The notes beneath the pieces were generated by a model that was not told the origin of the DNA, did not search any database, and saw only the letters and a program-made list of their open reading frames with translations. The position numbers were made by a program, and so were the translations under genes. From an uncultured Porphyromonadaceae bacterium (GTDB lineage Bacteria; Bacteroidota; Bacteroidia; Bacteroidales; Muribaculaceae), in the NCBI GenBank assembly GCA_900546365.1, contig URCF01000001.1, positions 124,001 to 188,000 of the forward strand: a DNA stretch of 64,000 nt. The letters are read 5' to 3'. Within the stretch, counting starts at the first letter, position 1, and each line of letters starts with the position of its first letter. Below, one piece after another: positions 34,340 through 42,872 of the stretch.

Positions 34340-34957
34340 ATGAAAAAGATATTGTCATTCGTAGCTTCGGCATTGTTGCTCGCAGGGTGCAGTCCTTACA
34401 CATTGGTTAATAGCGAAACATACAATGATGCCAAATTGTCATCGTATTCCACTTTTCATATCGTGACGCCGGATGAAGGTGCCATGGTGCCGGGCATGCA
34501 GGCTGTCACATACTACAACATTGCCGCTGCTATACGTGAGCAGATGTTGGAGCGTGGCTATCAGGAGAGTGCTGACTCTCCACTGCTGATTAATATAGGC
34601 CTGACCGTGCAGAAAGAGATTCAGACTGAGCCGGTGCTCCCACCCAACTACTATCCCTATTATGGACCGGCTCCGGCCCCCGGCTACTATCCGTTCTTCA
34701 TGTATCCCCGTCAGTACTACTGGCCATCCTACTACCAGAACGCACAGGTTATCACCGGCATATATAAAGAAGGTGTGCTGACCATGGATATGGTAAACAC
34801 CGTGGAGAAAGTGCCACTCTATTCCGCTTCTGTGGCCACAATTGTCAACGGGGGTGATACAGGCTACCGCAACCTTCAGGGAATAGCCGAGGCTGTCAAC
34901 ACTTTGTTCTCGAAATTTCCCGTACCTTTGTTGCCTCAATATCGTAAAGGAAAATAA
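34340..34957 (+). CDS. DUF4136-type lipoprotein
   Basis: A 205-residue lipoprotein: signal MKKILSFVASALLLAGCSPYT with lipobox LAGC. The mature part has the pattern of DUF4136 proteins, envelope lipoproteins of unknown function common in Bacteroidetes (YSTFHIV, AAAIREQMLERGYQ, LLINIGLTVQKE). A Pro/Tyr-rich stretch (about 95-130, repeated YPYYGPAP-like) interrupts the domain, then the conserved C-terminal part on a repeated self-assembly-like beta segment follows. The alpha/beta hydrolase begins 5 bp downstream, so the two are probably made together. Confidence 0.85.
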   Translation: MKKILSFVASALLLAGCSPYTLVNSETYNDAKLSSYSTFHIVTPDEGAMVPGMQAVTYYNIAAAIREQMLERGYQESADSPLLINIGLTVQKEIQTEPVLPPNYYPYYGPAPAPGYYPFFMYPRQYYWPSYYQNAQVITGIYKEGVLTMDMVNTVEKVPLYSASVATIVNGGDTGYRNLQGIAEAVNTLFSKFPVPLLPQYRKGK

Positions 34958-34962
34958 TTAAA

Positions 34963-35958
34963 ATGATCAGAAGATTCATTCTATTGCTAACCATTGCGCT
35001 TGGGCTTGCTGCCCAGGCGCAATGCTGGCGTATGGACACTCTCGGTGCACCGTTTGAGATGCGCTATGTGCAGCAACCCGATGACTACAGCGGACAGGTG
35101 CGTTGCTCTGTAGTTCGCTTGAAATCAGCAGAGTCAAAGGGTAGGGCGGTAGTGTATATCCACGGGTTCAACGACTATTTTTTCCAGGCGGAGATGGCGG
35201 AACAGTTTGCTGCGCATGGCTACAATTTCTATGCTCTGGACCTCCGCAAATATGGCCGCAGCATATTGCCGGGCCAGAGGATGTTTGATGTGCGCAGCCT
35301 TGATGAGTATTTTCAGGATGTGGATTCGGCTCTTACCATAGCCCGCCGCGATGGCAATTATGAGCTTATCCTGATGGGTCACTCCACAGGTGGCCTGATC
35401 GCAAGCTATTATATGTCGAAAAATCCTGCGGCTCCGGTGGATGCGCTGTTGCTCAACAGTCCTTTCCTTGACTGGAATCTCGGGTGGGAAGAATATCTTG
35501 TGCCGCTGGTAAGCGCCGTAGGTGCGGTGTTTCCGGGCATAAAGGTGCCGCAAGGCGATTCCGATGCCTACAGTAAAAGCCTTATCAAGGGAGAGCATGG
35601 CGAGTGGACCTACAATCATGATTGGAAATTGCCCCATTCCCCGGATGTCACCACCGGATGGGTTCATGCCATCAACTCCGCGCAATCCTATCTCCATCGC
35701 CACCGCTTTACCATCAATCTGCCGATACTGCTGATGTATTCTTCCCGCTCAAGCTCTTCGCCAACATGGTGCGCTGAATCCTCGCGCTCCGATGCGGTGC
35801 TTGATGTCAATGATATCCACCGCTACGGAATGATGCTGGGCCGGGATGTGCAGCCGGTGGTGGTCAAAGGTGGACTCCATGACCTGATGCTGTCCAATCC
35901 GCCATTGCGTGCAGCTCTCTATGCATATATATTTGAATGGCTCAAAGATGTTAAATAA
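34963..35958 (+). CDS. Secreted alpha/beta hydrolase (lysophospholipase-like)
   Basis: A 331-residue exported hydrolase: signal MIRRFILLLTIALGLAAQAQ, then the S33/monoacylglycerol-lipase pattern. Seen are the oxyanion region VVYIHGFNDYFF near residue 65, the nucleophile elbow LMGHSTGG near 140 (Ser), and the late His in VVKGGLHDLML. The lid around residues 165-215 contains PFLDWNLGWEEY. Substrate unknown; an envelope or dietary lipid ester is plausible. It follows the DUF4136 lipoprotein by 5 bp. Confidence 0.88.
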   Translation: MIRRFILLLTIALGLAAQAQCWRMDTLGAPFEMRYVQQPDDYSGQVRCSVVRLKSAESKGRAVVYIHGFNDYFFQAEMAEQFAAHGYNFYALDLRKYGRSILPGQRMFDVRSLDEYFQDVDSALTIARRDGNYELILMGHSTGGLIASYYMSKNPAAPVDALLLNSPFLDWNLGWEEYLVPLVSAVGAVFPGIKVPQGDSDAYSKSLIKGEHGEWTYNHDWKLPHSPDVTTGWVHAINSAQSYLHRHRFTINLPILLMYSSRSSSSPTWCAESSRSDAVLDVNDIHRYGMMLGRDVQPVVVKGGLHDLMLSNPPLRAALYAYIFEWLKDVK

Positions 35959-36068
35959 GGCGTTAAATATGTGAAATGCCGCTCCAAATGCGAACTAATG
36001 GCGTTGAATGGTGTTTTGACAATAGACGAACAAAAACTACACAAACCAAATTTCTTAAACTCATCAAT

Positions 36069-36665
36069 ATGGAAGCAAATGTTTACACCCAACCCAAGTT
36101 GCCCTATGAACCCGATGCCCTTGAGCCTTCTATTTCAAGAAGCACAGTTGAGTTCCATTACGGCAAGCATGAGAAAGCATATATTGACAATCTTAACAAG
36201 CTTATCAAAGATACAGAATATGCCGATATGGCCATAGAAGATATTATCCGTCAGTCGGATGGGGCATTGTTTAACAATGCATCGCAGGCTTGGAATCATA
36301 TCTTCTATTTCTTCACATTCTCCCCCGAAGGAGGTGGTGAACCTGAAGGCGATCTGCGCAAGGCCATTGACCGCGATTTCGGTTCGTTCGAGCAGTTCAA
36401 GAAAGATTTTGTGGCTGCCGGCGTGGGTCTCTTTGGCAGTGGCTGGGTGTGGTTGTCGAAAGATGCCACCGGCAAGCTGTTTATCACCCAAGGACCCAAT
36501 GCTTCCAACCCGATGACCAACGGACTGGTGCCGTTGCTCACTTTCGATGTGTGGGAGCATGCCTATTATCTTGATTATCAGAACCGCCGTGCCGATGCTC
36601 TCAATGCCCTCTGGGATATTGTGGACTGGGAAGTGGTATCGGACCGCTACGAAGACGCTTTATAA
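36069..36665 (+). CDS. sodB: Fe/Mn superoxide dismutase
   Basis: Removes superoxide; important for aerotolerance in an anaerobe. The 198-residue protein starts MEANVYTQPKLPYEPDALEP, the standard opening. Metal ligands are His30, His77, Asp160 and His164, with the glycine-rich GVGLFGSGWVWL near residue 118. Iron versus manganese specificity cannot be fixed from sequence. The frame extends upstream to 35976, but ATG 36069 gives the normal length. A good terminator follows. Confidence 0.97.
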   Translation: MEANVYTQPKLPYEPDALEPSISRSTVEFHYGKHEKAYIDNLNKLIKDTEYADMAIEDIIRQSDGALFNNASQAWNHIFYFFTFSPEGGGEPEGDLRKAIDRDFGSFEQFKKDFVAAGVGLFGSGWVWLSKDATGKLFITQGPNASNPMTNGLVPLLTFDVWEHAYYLDYQNRRADALNALWDIVDWEVVSDRYEDAL

Positions 36666-36755
36666 CCCTAACATACAAGCTTTCCTTAGTGCGGAAAGCT
36701 GAGTCAATTGATATTGACATTTACTATAGCACTAATAAGCATAATGTGATGAATG

Positions 36756-36793
36756 GAGAGAGGGGTACTCGTGAGAGCACCTCTCTTTTTTTT
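36756..36793 (+). terminator. Terminator after sodB
   Basis: GAGAGG (36758-36763) pairs with CCTCTC (36780-36785), with an inner short CTC/GAG stem, followed by eight T (36786-36793). Confidence 0.75.
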
Positions 36794-36822
36794 GTGCACA
36801 CGTGCCGAAGGGGTGGTTATAT

Positions 36823-36857
36823 AAAAAAAGAGGACTGAACCAACGGTCCAGTCTCTT
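36823..36857 (-). terminator. Terminator of the small repetitive lipoprotein gene
   Basis: Minus strand: AGAGACTGGACC pairs (one bulge, one G-U) with GGTTCAGTCCTCT, followed by seven T (complement of 36823-36829). It lies about 25 bp past the stop at 36881. Confidence 0.7.
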
Positions 36858-36880
36858 GTTTCGTTGTATGTGCTTGTTAA

Positions 36881-37081
36881 TTATTCAGCAACAGCAACAG
36901 TTTCAGCTACGATAGTGTCGGTAGCAGCGCTGTCAGCAACAACGAGAGTGTCAACCTCAGCAGCTACTTCTACAGTGTCAGCAGCGAGAGTGTCGGTAGC
37001 AGCAGCTTCTTCCTTAGAGTTGTTGCAAGAGAAAAGAGATGCGCTGAATACTACAGCAAGCATTAAAACTAACTTTTTCAT
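36881..37081 (-). CDS. Small repetitive lipoprotein (66 aa)
   Basis: Start MKKLVLMLAVVFSASLFSCNN is a lipoprotein signal with lipobox LFSC, leaving a mature tail of about 48 residues made almost only of Ala, Val, Thr, Asp and Glu. The tail repeats units such as ATDTLAADTVEVAAE and VADSAATDTIVAETVAVAE, so it is acidic, low-complexity and likely unfolded. A perfect promoter and a terminator frame it as a single-gene unit that should be strongly transcribed. The frame extends upstream to 37177, but the promoter excludes that start. Function unknown; similar short lipoproteins are common in Bacteroidales. Confidence 0.8.
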   Translation of the reverse strand: MKKLVLMLAVVFSASLFSCNNSKEEAAATDTLAADTVEVAAEVDTLVVADSAATDTIVAETVAVAE

Positions 37082-37133
37082 TTTCTTTTTAAGATTAAAT
37101 AATAAAACAATATTTTTAGCTTCAAAAACGACA

Positions 37134-37164
37134 CAAAGGTAATACAAAAAGTCAATACACCAAA
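37134..37164 (-). promoter_or_regulatory. Promoter of the small repetitive lipoprotein gene
   Basis: Minus strand TTTG (37164-37161), 19-nt spacer, TACCTTTG (37141-37134): perfect consensus. RNA starts near 37127, 46 nt before the ATG at 37081. Confidence 0.7.
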
Positions 37165-37284
37165 CAAATTTTATCATTTTTTTTAGCCAATTTTGTTTTT
37201 TAGCTAAAAAATGAAAAAATATGTATTTAGCTTGTGCGATATTTTAACTGTTTTATGTGGCCTTGAGTGTGGTTAATTAGTTGA

Positions 37285-39018
37285 TTATTCGTGTTCTACT
37301 TCGTGGATGTGGGTTTTATGGTCGGCTTGCGCAGACAGAGCGATTTTATTGGCCATAGCCACAGCTTTTGTGATATGGTCGCAAATATGGTCGGCTCCTA
37401 CGAGCGATTCCACGTTGGCGTGCTCCAGAACGTTGTGCACATTTGGGTTCACACCGGAGAGCACCACATGGATTCCCTCGGACTGCGATGAGCGGATCAC
37501 GGTTTCAAGGTTGTGGACGCCGGTTGCATCGATGAAAGGCACTTTGCGCATGCGCAATATACGCACGATAGGCTTGTTGGCCATTGATGTCCGCATCAGT
37601 TCATCGAATTTTGTGGCCACACCGAAGAAGAACGGGCCGTCGATTTCGTATATCTCCACACCCTGCTCCACATTCAGCACTTCGTGGGTGGTGGCTTCGG
37701 TGCCTTCCGCCACATCCAGCTGTTCGCTATAAACCTTGATCTGGGTGTTTTCCATCACACGGCGCAGGAACAGGATTATGGCAAGGAGCATACCTATCTC
37801 TATGGCAATCGTGAGGTCAAACACCACAGTGAGCAGGAATGTGACAGACAGCACTGTGATGTCGCTCTTGGGGTTCTTGAGAATACCGCGCACTGTGCGC
37901 CAGCCGCTCATGTTGTAGCTCACCATTATCAGTACTGCTGCCAGGCAAGCCATGGGCACAAGGTTGATCAGCGGCATGAGAAACATGAAAATCAGGAGCA
38001 GCACAATTGCGTGCACCACTCCGGCCACAGGTGTGCGTCCGCCGTTGGTGATGTTGGTCATGGTGCGGGCAATGGCTCCGGTCACAGGAATACCGCCGAA
38101 AAACGGCACCACAATGTTGGCCATTCCTTGTCCTATGAGTTCTGTGTTGGAGTTGGTGCGTGAGCCGGTGACACCGTCGGCCACGGTGGCTGAAAGCAGC
38201 GACTCTATGGCTCCGAGCATGGCAATGGTGAAAGCTGACGGCAAAAGCTGGTTGATGGTGGACATGTTGAGCTCAAATCCGTGCGGCTCCGGGATGTCGG
38301 TGGGAAGGTTGCCGAAACGGTCGCCGATGGTGTCAACATGAAGTTCGGGATAGACCAGCTGCAAAAAATACATTGCTGCGGTGACAATGATTATGGCGAT
38401 AAGTGCGCCGGGGAGCTTCTTTGAGATTTTGGGTGTCACTATTATAATAAGGAGTGACACCAACCCCACAATGAATGTGGTCCAATGGATATGGTCGAAG
38501 TTTTGAAAATACACTCCCCATTTGGGAATAAACTCGCTCGGCATATTTTTGAGCCCGAGACCCATGAAATCGTTGATTTGTGTGGAGAAGATGGTGAGCG
38601 CGATACCGGCGGTGAATCCCACAACAATCGGATAGGGGATGAACTTGATGACTGTGCCTAGATGAAACACGCCCATCAACACCAGTATCAGTCCGGCCAT
38701 GAGTGTGGCAATAGCCAATCCCTCAAGTGAATATGTGGCTATGATGTTGTAAACGATTACAATGAAAGCTCCTGTGGGGCCTCCAATCTGCACCGAGCAT
38801 CCTCCGAGAGCCGACACCATGAATCCACCTATGATGGCGGTGATTAGGCCAATTGTGGGACTCACGCCGCTGGCAATACCAAATGCAATGGCAAGCGGCA
38901 GCGCCACAATACCCACAACAACTCCGGCGGTGAGGTCGGCTTTGAATTTCTTGAAACTGTAGTGTGTTAAGGCCGAAAAAAGTTTCGGCTTGAAATCGAT
39001 TGGTCCTGAAAAATTCAT
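37285..39018 (-). CDS. SulP family inorganic anion transporter
   Basis: A 577-residue inner-membrane transporter of the SulP (SLC26) family, probably importing sulfate or bicarbonate or another small anion. It has roughly ten to twelve hydrophobic segments from about residue 28 to 420, with the family motif GLITAIIGGFMVSALGGCS near residue 60, and a cytoplasmic STAS domain (about 455-565, with VPFIDATGVHNLETV). The C-terminal tail is His-rich. No carbonic anhydrase or sulfate-assimilation gene lies next to it, so the substrate is open. Confidence 0.92.
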   Translation of the reverse strand: MNFSGPIDFKPKLFSALTHYSFKKFKADLTAGVVVGIVALPLAIAFGIASGVSPTIGLITAIIGGFMVSALGGCSVQIGGPTGAFIVIVYNIIATYSLEGLAIATLMAGLILVLMGVFHLGTVIKFIPYPIVVGFTAGIALTIFSTQINDFMGLGLKNMPSEFIPKWGVYFQNFDHIHWTTFIVGLVSLLIIIVTPKISKKLPGALIAIIIVTAAMYFLQLVYPELHVDTIGDRFGNLPTDIPEPHGFELNMSTINQLLPSAFTIAMLGAIESLLSATVADGVTGSRTNSNTELIGQGMANIVVPFFGGIPVTGAIARTMTNITNGGRTPVAGVVHAIVLLLIFMFLMPLINLVPMACLAAVLIMVSYNMSGWRTVRGILKNPKSDITVLSVTFLLTVVFDLTIAIEIGMLLAIILFLRRVMENTQIKVYSEQLDVAEGTEATTHEVLNVEQGVEIYEIDGPFFFGVATKFDELMRTSMANKPIVRILRMRKVPFIDATGVHNLETVIRSSQSEGIHVVLSGVNPNVHNVLEHANVESLVGADHICDHITKAVAMANKIALSAQADHKTHIHEVEHE

Positions 39019-39081
39019 ACCCTTTGATGAAAATTATTTAAAAATCCACTGATTCCAACCAACGAATCGGTTTGGAGGCTG

Positions 39082-39089
39082 CAAAGGTA
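39082..39089 (-). promoter_or_regulatory. Probable -7 element of the SulP gene
   Basis: Minus strand TACCTTTG matches TAnnTTTG exactly; no good TTTG is found 19-20 nt upstream. The predicted start is near 39075, 57 nt before the ATG. It is directly downstream of the rsgA terminator. Confidence 0.5.
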
Positions 39090-39090
39090 C

Positions 39091-39118
39091 AAAAAAATGT
39101 TAAAACAACAGTGTGTTG
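39091..39118 (-). terminator. Probable terminator of rsgA
   Basis: Minus strand: CAACA (39118-39114) and TGTTG (39110-39106) form a 5-bp stem with a 3-nt loop, followed by TTTTAACATTTTTTT. The stem is short but the T-rich tract is long. It lies 6 bp after the rsgA stop. Confidence 0.5.
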
Positions 39119-39123
39119 TGCTT

Positions 39124-40059
39124 CTAAAAAGGCTTCCTGTATTTTTCAGGGTCGCTGTCCTCAAGGATGCTCAGATAGGAAGAATAGCGCGATTGGGCTA
39201 TCTGACTGTTCTCAACGGCCTCTCTCACAGCGCATCCGGGCTCATGGGTGTGAGTGCAGTTGTTATAACGGCACTGATGGCTGAACTCAAATATCTCAGG
39301 GAAATAATGGCCCACTTCCTCACGCTCGAAGTCAATAGTGCCGAACCCTTTCACTCCGGGGGTGTCGATGATGTACCCCCCTTGTGGCAGCCGAAACATT
39401 TCGGAGAAGGTGGTTGTGTGCATGCCTGTGTGGTGTGTGTGGGATATTTCGCCGGTGCGAAGGTTGGCATCGGGTAGCAGCTTGTTGATAAGCGATGATT
39501 TTCCCACACCTGAATTGCCCGACAGCAAGGTGATTTTGTTGGCAAGCAGTTTTTCAAGATCTTCTATGCCTTGGTTGTTTTTGGCCGAAGTGTGAACCAC
39601 CGGATATCCGATAGAGGAGTAGAGGTATGTGATGAGATTGAGCAGCTCCAGCTCCTCGGGGTCGGTGAGCAGGTCCACTTTGTTGATCACCAACACAGCC
39701 GGCACGCTGTAGGCTTCGCATGTGGCCAAAAAACGGTCGATAAATGTGGTGGAGGTGACCGGCTGTGCGAGGGTCACGATCAGAAACACTTGGTCGAGGT
39801 TGGCGGCCAGGATATGCGACTCCTTGGATAGATTGCTTGCGCGGCGGATGATATAGTTCTTTCTCTTGTGGATGTCAGTGATGTAGGCGGTGTTGTCGTC
39901 ATTGATTTTAATGGTCACTCTGTCGCCCACAGCCACGGGATTGGTGGTGCGAATCCCTTTGAGCCTGAAATTGCCTTTGATTTTACATTCCAAAGTTTCG
40001 CCGGCGTCAGTTGCCACAAAATAGGAGCTGCCGGTGTTGCGTATCACTAATCCGTCCAT
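39124..40059 (-). CDS. rsgA: Ribosome small-subunit-dependent GTPase A
   Basis: Circularly permuted GTPase that checks late maturation of the 30S subunit. The 311-residue protein has an N-terminal OB-fold (about 1-70), then the permuted order of G motifs: NKVD (G4), LLSGNSGVGKSSLIN (G1), and DTPGVKGFG (G3). A C-terminal zinc site is visible as CRYNNCTHTHEPGC (Cys-x4-Cys-x-His-x5-Cys). Length is typical. Also called YloQ or EngC. Confidence 0.96.
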   Translation of the reverse strand: MDGLVIRNTGSSYFVATDAGETLECKIKGNFRLKGIRTTNPVAVGDRVTIKINDDNTAYITDIHKRKNYIIRRASNLSKESHILAANLDQVFLIVTLAQPVTSTTFIDRFLATCEAYSVPAVLVINKVDLLTDPEELELLNLITYLYSSIGYPVVHTSAKNNQGIEDLEKLLANKITLLSGNSGVGKSSLINKLLPDANLRTGEISHTHHTGMHTTTFSEMFRLPQGGYIIDTPGVKGFGTIDFEREEVGHYFPEIFEFSHQCRYNNCTHTHEPGCAVREAVENSQIAQSRYSSYLSILEDSDPEKYRKPF

Positions 40060-40100
40060 ATCATGTGCGGTTTTTCAAACAAAATATACTCTCAGAGGGT

Positions 40101-40138
40101 AAAAATTAGCGGATAATGTCGCGAGGACAGCATCCGCT
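40101..40138 (-). terminator. Terminator of the winged-helix gene
   Basis: Minus strand AGCGGAT (40138-40132) pairs with ATCCGCT (40114-40108), followed by AATTTTT (complement of 40107-40101). It separates the small gene from rsgA. Confidence 0.7.
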
Positions 40139-40171
40139 GAATTTTTGTTTTAGCAAAAAATATCGCTGTTA

Positions 40172-40384
40172 TTATTCCTGTACCAGGGACACAAGCAGTT
40201 CCTTGTTGTCACCGCTTTCTTCAAAGCTGATTTTGCCTTCGCGAGCCAGCCATCCGAGCGCAGCGTACAGTTCTTTGTCTTTTAGTTTGGTAATTTTCTT
40301 GATTTGTTTGTTGTCAAGTACATCGGCTTCATTGAGTGCGGCCCAAACAAGACCGGCCCATGTTCCAATAGTGTCAGTGTTCAT
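40172..40384 (-). CDS. Small winged-helix protein (DUF2582-like)
   Basis: A 70-residue protein with a predicted winged helix: two helices (GTWAGLVWAALNEA, NKQIKKITKL), a recognition helix (DKELYAALGWLAREGK) and a beta-hairpin with a short acidic tail. It matches my memory of the DUF2582 winged-helix family found across Bacteroidetes, whose function is not known. It is a single-gene unit with a -7 element upstream and a terminator downstream. A DNA-binding role is inferred from the fold. Confidence 0.82.
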   Translation of the reverse strand: MNTDTIGTWAGLVWAALNEADVLDNKQIKKITKLKDKELYAALGWLAREGKISFEESGDNKELLVSLVQE

Positions 40385-40438
40385 TGTGTAATGGGATTAT
40401 TCGTTAGACAATATTATAATATTTTTTTCAATCGTTGC

Positions 40439-40446
40439 AAAGATAT
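40439..40446 (-). promoter_or_regulatory. Probable -7 element of the winged-helix gene
   Basis: Minus strand TATCTTTG is a perfect TAnnTTTG match; no TTTG at the right spacing. A start near 40432 would give a 48-nt leader. Confidence 0.45.
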
Positions 40447-40531
40447 GAATTTTAATTTATATAATCTTCATCTATTATAACAAATTGTTGGATTAAATGT
40501 TGTTTTTCGATTCGTTGATTGAATTTTTCTG

Positions 40532-41362
40532 TCATTGTAAAACGTTTTTAACCCTTTCCGGAGGCACTCCGAGCTGTATCGCTCTCTGTCCGTCGGCATG
40601 TGCATCGTCGGGACGGAATCGCATTTTATGGAGCATACCCCGCTGTAGATACAAGTCGCCGTCGGTGGGGTCGAGAGCGATGGCTTCAGCCACATCTATG
40701 GCTGCAGCGTCAAGGTCACCGGTGAGCATTTCGCACATAGCCCTGGCGGCAAAATGCTCGGCATGCTTTTCTTTGTCAATCAGTTTGGAAAGATATGGAA
40801 TCGCTTTCTGATACTGTTTTGTCATACGATAGTATGTTGATGCTGCCAGATTTGTGTAGCGGCTCCCGGGGGTGTGGTGTGTGAGATACTCGATGTCGGT
40901 CAGGCTCACGCTGTCCAACCCTTGCTCAAGGGCAAGAATGGAACGGTAGAATCGCGACTCGGTGAGGGTGCTGTCAAGGTTGAGAACGGTGGAAAAATCC
41001 TGAAATGCTTCCTTGTCACGACCGATGCTCAGAAGCACCCTGGCTCGGTTTTGGAGCACCGTCACTGAGGCGGGGGCCATGATATGGGCATCGTTGAGTG
41101 TTTGGAGTGCCAATGAATCGTTGCCGGCATTGAAGCGTACCATCCCGAGGTTGGACATCAGCAGTATGTTGCCGGGATTTGCCGGCTCGGTGCGCATGGC
41201 CACCAATATCAGTTCTTCAGCCTCCGGCCATTTTCCGTCCTTTATAGCTTCATCGGCCTGCTGCACTATCTCCATGTATTTCGGTTGGGACTCGGATGCC
41301 TGAAGATTGGTACCCGCCAGCAGCATTATATATATTATTATAAGGTGTGCAATCAACTTCAT
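40532..41362 (-). CDS. Exported TPR-repeat protein
   Basis: A 276-residue protein with a signal peptide (MKLIAHLIIIYIMLLAGTNLQA) and about six tetratricopeptide units filling the rest (for example AIKDGKWPEAEELILVAMR, ALQTLNDAHIMAPASVTVL, AAIDVAEAIALDPTDGDLYL). Such periplasmic TPR proteins act as protein-binding scaffolds. No enzyme domain is present. It is alone on its strand; the divergent PepSY-like lipoprotein gene starts about 80 bp away. Confidence 0.87.
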   Translation of the reverse strand: MKLIAHLIIIYIMLLAGTNLQASESQPKYMEIVQQADEAIKDGKWPEAEELILVAMRTEPANPGNILLMSNLGMVRFNAGNDSLALQTLNDAHIMAPASVTVLQNRARVLLSIGRDKEAFQDFSTVLNLDSTLTESRFYRSILALEQGLDSVSLTDIEYLTHHTPGSRYTNLAASTYYRMTKQYQKAIPYLSKLIDKEKHAEHFAARAMCEMLTGDLDAAAIDVAEAIALDPTDGDLYLQRGMLHKMRFRPDDAHADGQRAIQLGVPPERVKNVLQ

Positions 41363-41443
41363 GCAGCAAAATTAGTGCAACTCCAAAACAAGTTGCCGCC
41401 TGTCATGGTTATAAAAATATAAAATAATCAAATGGAGTATAAT

Positions 41444-41911
41444 ATGAAGTACAAAAACACATACGGTTTTATCGCGTTGATGGTCATGGTGGTAATCATG
41501 GGAGCGTGTAACAATGATGACGCCTACGATGAGCTTCCTGATTCGGTGGCTAAATTTGTGTCGGAATATTATCCATTCACCGATGTGTCGAGCTATGACA
41601 TGAAAGGTGGCAACTATGTGGTGAACATGAAGAATGGCGCCACATTGGTGTTTGACAGCTCTTTGGCCTGGGTAGAGGTCAACGGCAACGGTGAGCTGGT
41701 GCCGGAAACATTTCTCTACAACTGTCTGCCGGAAGCGCTGTATGATTATTTGAGCGAGATGACTCTCACCCAAGGTATCTATAAGGTGGTGCGCAATGCT
41801 GACAATATCACTGTTTACACTGTGGACACATATATCCGCTACGATATTGCGTCGGGACAAATCAATTATCCCACGGCACGCGGTATAGCCGCATTGTACT
41901 TTTCAGAGTAG
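41444..41911 (+). CDS. PepSY-like lipoprotein
   Basis: A 155-residue lipoprotein: MKYKNTYGFIALMVMVVIMGACNN has a lipobox Cys near residue 22. The rest resembles the PepSY-like (BLIP-like fold) domain found in many small Bacteroidetes lipoproteins: LPDSVAKFVSEYYPF, then strands with GGNYVVNMKNGATLVFD. Function of these proteins is not known; a binding or inhibitor role is assumed in the family. An ATG 12 nt earlier (41432) is also possible. The last 50 bp overlap the 3' end of the convergent gene at 41862. Confidence 0.82.
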   Translation: MKYKNTYGFIALMVMVVIMGACNNDDAYDELPDSVAKFVSEYYPFTDVSSYDMKGGNYVVNMKNGATLVFDSSLAWVEVNGNGELVPETFLYNCLPEALYDYLSEMTLTQGIYKVVRNADNITVYTVDTYIRYDIASGQINYPTARGIAALYFSE

Positions 41912-42872
41912 GGATGACCAGCGACAGCAGGGTGCCGTCCTGTTCCACTGTGGCATAAGCTTCTCTGTCCACCGGGCGCATCTCGCTGTCAATCCAGTGG
42001 AGGTCGTAGTTGCCGGGAAAAATTGTAGATGTCAAATTCCCTTTCAACATCCCTGTTTCCCATCGGTCGGGATAGATGGTGGCTCCTGACACATATATTA
42101 TATTGTACCCTCCGGCACCGTTGTCCACAACTGCAAGGCGATAGTGTCCACCGATATGTGCGTAGGTCTCATCAGTGTCCTGGTCAAGATATTGCCAATA
42201 CCCCTCAAGTGGTTTAAGAGTGGCGCGGTGGGTGCGAAAATACTCTTGTAGCTTGGAATGGGTCCATTCGCTGTGGAGCGTGGCCGCCGGATCCATGGCA
42301 TATTCATCCACCAGCATCTTAACATTCACCTTTCCGTCCACCACAGCGTAGCGCTCCCCTTGAGTTGGATCCGGATAATCGATTTCCGCCACTTTCGCCA
42401 GATATTTTTTGCCGGCAAACACGAGCACCTTTCCGCTCCGGTAGGCTGAAACCGACAGCGAATTGTTGTATCTGCCGGGCGCGATGCCGTCCACCACTAT
42501 TTTCGACACTATTGTGGAGTCGCCCTTGTCGGTGTGACGAATCACTTTCAGCAACATTCCCTGTTGGTCGGTCAGGAAACCGTAGTCGGTGTTGGCAGGG
42601 TAGAGCATTATCCGCAGATAGCTGCTGTCGGTTGTGGCCATCTGCACTCCGAATCCTTCGTGCCATGGTTTCATACGCTCTTTGGTGCCGGGAATGTTGG
42701 CGCGAATTTCCACGGCAGCAAACATGTTCATGCGGGCATTGTCGCTGTTGACAAGAATCATGGTGTCGCGCATCGTGCCGCCTTTGAAATATTGCAGCGT
42801 GTTGTCAGCTTTGGCAGTCACTACGGCAGCCATCAGCAGTATGAAAGTCAGTATCGCCTGCTGGTGTGTCAT
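41862..42872 (-). CDS. Exported protein of unknown function, 336 aa
   Basis: Signal peptide MTHQQAILTFILLMAAVVTAKA, then a beta-rich mature protein with no membrane helix or enzyme motif that I recognise. Segments such as FGVQMATTDSSYLRIMLYP, LDQDTDETYAHIGGHYRLAVV and LHWIDSEMRPVDREAYA suggest repeated beta-sandwich modules, perhaps a lipocalin-like second half. Similar proteins seem limited to Bacteroidales (recollection, not checked). It is the last gene of the run from 51592: its ATG overlaps the miaA stop by 4 bp. Its 3' end overlaps the PepSY-like gene by 50 bp. Confidence 0.82.
   Translation of the reverse strand: MTHQQAILTFILLMAAVVTAKADNTLQYFKGGTMRDTMILVNSDNARMNMFAAVEIRANIPGTKERMKPWHEGFGVQMATTDSSYLRIMLYPANTDYGFLTDQQGMLLKVIRHTDKGDSTIVSKIVVDGIAPGRYNNSLSVSAYRSGKVLVFAGKKYLAKVAEIDYPDPTQGERYAVVDGKVNVKMLVDEYAMDPAATLHSEWTHSKLQEYFRTHRATLKPLEGYWQYLDQDTDETYAHIGGHYRLAVVDNGAGGYNIIYVSGATIYPDRWETGMLKGNLTSTIFPGNYDLHWIDSEMRPVDREAYATVEQDGTLLSLVIPTLKSTMRLYRVPWDN

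Noticed and set aside
41367..41374. TAATTTTG on the minus strand as promoter of the TPR gene
   Set aside because: The predicted RNA start would be at or after the ATG at 41362, and no TTTG lies at the right spacing.
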